Below, piece by piece: positions 28,652-31,134 of a stretch of 31,134 bases of DNA. A program made the position numbers and the translations under genes. The notes below the pieces were generated by a model, which saw only the letters and a program-made list of their open reading frames with translations, searched no databases and was not told the DNA's origin. The stretch's first letter is position 1; each line of letters opens with the position of its first letter. The stretch is from CAYGGE01 sp966250865 (GTDB lineage: Bacteria > Patescibacteriota > UBA1384 > CAYGGE01): the NCBI GenBank assembly GCA_966250865.1, contig CBINIT010000011.1:1-31134 (forward strand), written 5' to 3'.

Positions 28652-30733
28652 ATGTTGCTAAACAAGCTACATCTTAGTCGTAAAGGTATTGCTACTGTCC
28701 TCGTAGGTCTAGTGGTATTAGGCGGAGCGGCCGGTGTATACCTGTATCAGCCAAGAGCAGATGTAGCGACTACCCTTACTTGTCCTATTATTAAACCTAC
28801 GGTAAGTGCAAAGTTCTCGAATCGAGCAATGTTTGAAGAGGGGAGACAGGTAGACTACCTTAACTTTACTCGTACTGGCAGTCTTGCCGGAGCTCTCACG
28901 GTTAAGATATCTTTCAATGGCAATACTCCAGGATCGGCCGACTACCCGCAAGATCTCCGACTGGTCGGTGAAGGTGCCTATCGAGCCGATAATTCTCCAG
29001 TGCCAAACACGAACCTCAATACGCTTGCGGCAGCTGATGGTACATCGGTGACTTTTCCCGCTGGAGCAAAGCGAATTCAGTTTAAAGCTACGCCAATTGA
29101 CGACTCAATCGTTGAAGAGACTGGCACGGTACGACTTCTTATCGTGCCAAGTGACACGAACGCATATCTCATAGATAACGGCACTGGGGGAATCCCCTCA
29201 TCTGAAATCTACGATAACGACGGTGATCTTGTGACTATCCATGCGACTGACGATAGCGCTAATGAGGATGGAGATCAGGCGACAATGACTGTTTCTCGAA
29301 GTCATCAAGACATCAGTCAGCCGCTTATTGTGGCACTATCTTTGCAAAATATAACTACGTCAGCTGTTGCCGGTGAAGACTATCGTCTCGAGGACGCTGA
29401 AACGCACAATACGATTACTAACACTGTAACGCTGGGAAGAAATCAACGCAGTAAAGACATTCTTGTTAAGGCTACGGACGATACTCTAGAAGAGAGCGAC
29501 GAAACCTTCAAAATAAAGGTAGAATCTGGACTTGGCTACAGAGTTGCTCGGACTCTTGGTGACCAGCAGGCTACAGTTACCATAAAAGATAACGATAGCG
29601 TTGTGATTACAGTTTCTCGACTCTCTCAGGAGCCGTATAATAGCTGGCCGGGGTTTGTTATAACTAGTAGCGTAAGATCCCATCGCGCGGTGACTGTTAA
29701 CTTTGAGCTGAGCGGAACTGGGATAGAAGGCACTGACTACAATCTCTACGATCTTAGTACACCGGAAGGTCGCTTTGGATTAAAGACGACAGCTCGTAGT
29801 ACTATTTCTGTCGGTGGAAACAATACGGTTACCCTCGGACAGGATAAGTTCGCCCCGACGAGTCGAAAGACTGTAATGTTGACGTTAAAGCCAGGAGCTG
29901 GCTATCGTCTCGGTAATCCTAGCCAAGCTACAGAAACTATTGGCCAAACAACGATAAGCTATAATTTTAGCAATACACTGTCTACGACCCAGGAACTATT
30001 AATCGATAAAGCGATGGCAGCAGGTGAGTGCCCTGATACGGTAACTGTCCAGTGGCAGAGATATAATTGGTTAGGTAGCACTTTGGCGCTCACGGTACCA
30101 AAACCGCTGCCGGCTGTGCCAGTAAAGCTCATCTGCAGTACTGCTGAGGCTTCGCCACTTATCGTTTTGACTGATCCAAATGGTCAGGTAAATTTACCTG
30201 GTCAAACAAGTTGCAAATTCCCCATTGTAGCAGAACTGATGAACCCAACTGAAGATAGCTCATTACTTCAGCACTTTGACTTCGCAACTACACGTGTAAC
30301 AGTTGCCAATGGTACCGCTGGTGTTTTGACCGGTATTCTGCCAACAGTATCTGGTCGTATTACTAGAGGTGGCGGCAACCCTCCTGCGGCTCGCAATGTT
30401 TGTATCTCAATTAATGATGCGATTATTACCGGGCTACTGGCTAGCAACCAGCTCGCTCAGACCGATCTTAATGAATGTGGCACAACAAAAGGGCTGACTA
30501 CCGCTGTACCGGGTCTTACCGAAACACTCCTATCGGGTACGTCTGATGCAAGCGGATATTACTCGATCCCAGTTTCAGCCAAGGATATACGTAAGTATAG
30601 TGGGATTGATTGGCAACTTGCCGTTACTCAATGTGTCGACGCATTTCATACATTTACGACTAACCTTCTTTCCATAAAACCACAGGAGAGCAATCGCAAT
30701 GATGCTCAAGAAATACCTAACCCAAACAAGTAG
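28652..30733 (+). CDS. Secreted or anchored Calx-beta repeat surface protein
   Basis: A protein of 693 aa with an N-terminal membrane segment (about residues 13-32) and an extracellular, Thr/Asp-rich beta-sandwich body. Three Calx-beta-like repeats are visible. The first ends near residue 190 (EIYDNDGD) and the second near 314 (TIKDNDS); both carry the D-N-D Ca-binding end, and each is preceded by a D-D-S/T-x-x-E-x-x-E motif (DDSIVEETG, DDTLEESDE). The third (about 315-440) is degenerate. A further part with paired Cys residues and a TGILPTVSGRITRGGG segment follows; the end is polar. Such repeats serve in adhesion, which suits a host-attached epibiont, but this is an inference. The next gene overlaps its 3' end by 35 bp. 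Confidence 0.82.
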   Translation: MLLNKLHLSRKGIATVLVGLVVLGGAAGVYLYQPRADVATTLTCPIIKPTVSAKFSNRAMFEEGRQVDYLNFTRTGSLAGALTVKISFNGNTPGSADYPQDLRLVGEGAYRADNSPVPNTNLNTLAAADGTSVTFPAGAKRIQFKATPIDDSIVEETGTVRLLIVPSDTNAYLIDNGTGGIPSSEIYDNDGDLVTIHATDDSANEDGDQATMTVSRSHQDISQPLIVALSLQNITTSAVAGEDYRLEDAETHNTITNTVTLGRNQRSKDILVKATDDTLEESDETFKIKVESGLGYRVARTLGDQQATVTIKDNDSVVITVSRLSQEPYNSWPGFVITSSVRSHRAVTVNFELSGTGIEGTDYNLYDLSTPEGRFGLKTTARSTISVGGNNTVTLGQDKFAPTSRKTVMLTLKPGAGYRLGNPSQATETIGQTTISYNFSNTLSTTQELLIDKAMAAGECPDTVTVQWQRYNWLGSTLALTVPKPLPAVPVKLICSTAEASPLIVLTDPNGQVNLPGQTSCKFPIVAELMNPTEDSSLLQHFDFATTRVTVANGTAGVLTGILPTVSGRITRGGGNPPAARNVCISINDAIITGLLASNQLAQTDLNECGTTKGLTTAVPGLTETLLSGTSDASGYYSIPVSAKDIRKYSGIDWQLAVTQCVDAFHTFTTNLLSIKPQESNRNDAQEIPNPNK

Positions 30734-31134
30734 CGTTCTTCTCTTGATCGGTGCCATACTCCTGAGCCCAACAAGTGCCTGGGCCCAGTCGAGCGAGACA
30801 TCACTTCATGCACCTGAAGTAGGCGCATGGGTCAGTGGACCGAATCTTCCGACTGATGTGCAAGGCGAGACGGCAAGTGACTTTAACTCTGATCGATGGA
30901 AAGATGTCCATACCGTATTTGTTGTTAGCATTAATCCTTTTGATACAATCGGGAAAGATACTAGCACCTTGAACCCTGAGGACTTTTACGGAATGATCGC
31001 CGAAAAGGCTAATTGTGGAGCTGATACGCAGGTGCGCCCAGAGGATGATCAGTTTAAAATTGTTAATGAAGTCGATTTACCAGATCGAGAAAATGATCCA
31101 GCTTGGGCAGATTCAGAATCCTATGACCCAACCG
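30699..31134 (+). CDS. Secreted protein with signal peptide, 3' truncated
   Basis: A frame open to the window end (145 residues visible). The ATG-ATG start has a strong CAGGAGAG ribosome-binding site inside the 3' end of the Calx-beta gene. The N-terminus is a classic signal peptide: basic MMLKKYL, hydrophobic core SSVLLLIGAILL, and a likely type I cleavage site at A-W-A before Q-S-S. The mature part is acidic (VSINPFDTIGKDTSTLNP, CGADTQVRPEDD). No domain is recognised in the visible part. It is probably co-expressed with the Calx-beta protein as a second surface protein. Confidence 0.8.
   Translation, partial: MMLKKYLTQTSSVLLLIGAILLSPTSAWAQSSETSLHAPEVGAWVSGPNLPTDVQGETASDFNSDRWKDVHTVFVVSINPFDTIGKDTSTLNPEDFYGMIAEKANCGADTQVRPEDDQFKIVNEVDLPDRENDPAWADSESYDPT

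Noticed and set aside
20797..31134. CRISPR array, IS element or rRNA in the accessory part
   Set aside because: No regularly spaced repeats, no transposase and no rRNA sequence were seen; the only mobile-element gene is the serine recombinase.

Overview
The window reads as a chromosomal segment of a Candidatus Saccharibacteria (TM7/Patescibacteria) type genome. This is an inference from gene content, with no database search. The genes are compact and code with ordinary stops (TAA, TAG and TGA). Typical members are a ThrRS without a TGS domain, a four-domain ribosomal protein S1, CTC-type L25, a lone SecG, ComM/YifB, a membrane-anchored M23 peptidase, and CCA-encoding tRNA genes. Several genes have no Shine-Dalgarno sequence and a -10 box six or seven bases before the ATG, which suggests leaderless mRNAs.

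Layout. 1-5.0 kb: the end of a TIGR01777-type epimerase, an unknown 256-aa protein, an M23 peptidase, an AlkD-like DNA glycosylase, a DUF456 membrane protein, a zinc-ribbon protein and L25, closed by a strong terminator. 5.0-7.0 kb (minus): thrS and, two bases after its stop, a 47-aa small protein. 7.1-8.6 kb: an NqrB/RnfD-like membrane domain fused to a ferredoxin-reductase module. 8.6-12.05 kb (minus): a run of cupredoxin, PPC/DUF296, rhomboid, ComM and a small membrane protein. 12.2-14.2 kb: tRNA-Gly, a foldable spacer, tRNA-Cys, secG, an anchored peptide-binding protein, and tRNA-Leu(CAG). 14.3-16.0 kb: a ribbon-helix-helix/nucleotidyltransferase fusion, then a GC-rich PurE-like gene that lacks the key histidines and sits behind a leader with mutually exclusive hairpins. 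16.1-17.1 kb (minus): an EamA transporter. 17.2-20.8 kb: tRNA-Leu(GAG), tRNA-Phe, tRNA-Val (its 3' end is repeated 120 bp later), a membrane protein, rpsA, an MBL-fold-like protein, an NrnA-like DHH phosphoesterase and tRNA-Leu(TAA).

20.7 to about 28 kb is the accessory part. A large serine recombinase has its last codons antisense inside tRNA-Leu(TAA), as expected for an element integrated at that tRNA. A small co-transcribed protein precedes it under a promoter whose spacer is a palindromic operator. Next come a GC-rich, compositionally foreign operon (HemN/HemW-like radical SAM enzyme plus an unknown 210-aa partner) and a divergent 906-aa TrlF-like PHP-ATPase, a candidate nucleic-acid-targeting defence protein. 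A small conserved-looking protein, an XRE regulator, a Calx-beta surface protein and the start of a secreted protein end the window.

The housekeeping genes cover translation, secretion, envelope and DNA repair. The most unusual material is the recombinase island with its radical SAM pair and TrlF-like ATPase, the degenerate PurE homologue with its switch-like leader, and several small structures (tRNA-end repeat, inter-tRNA hairpin, hidden small ORFs).
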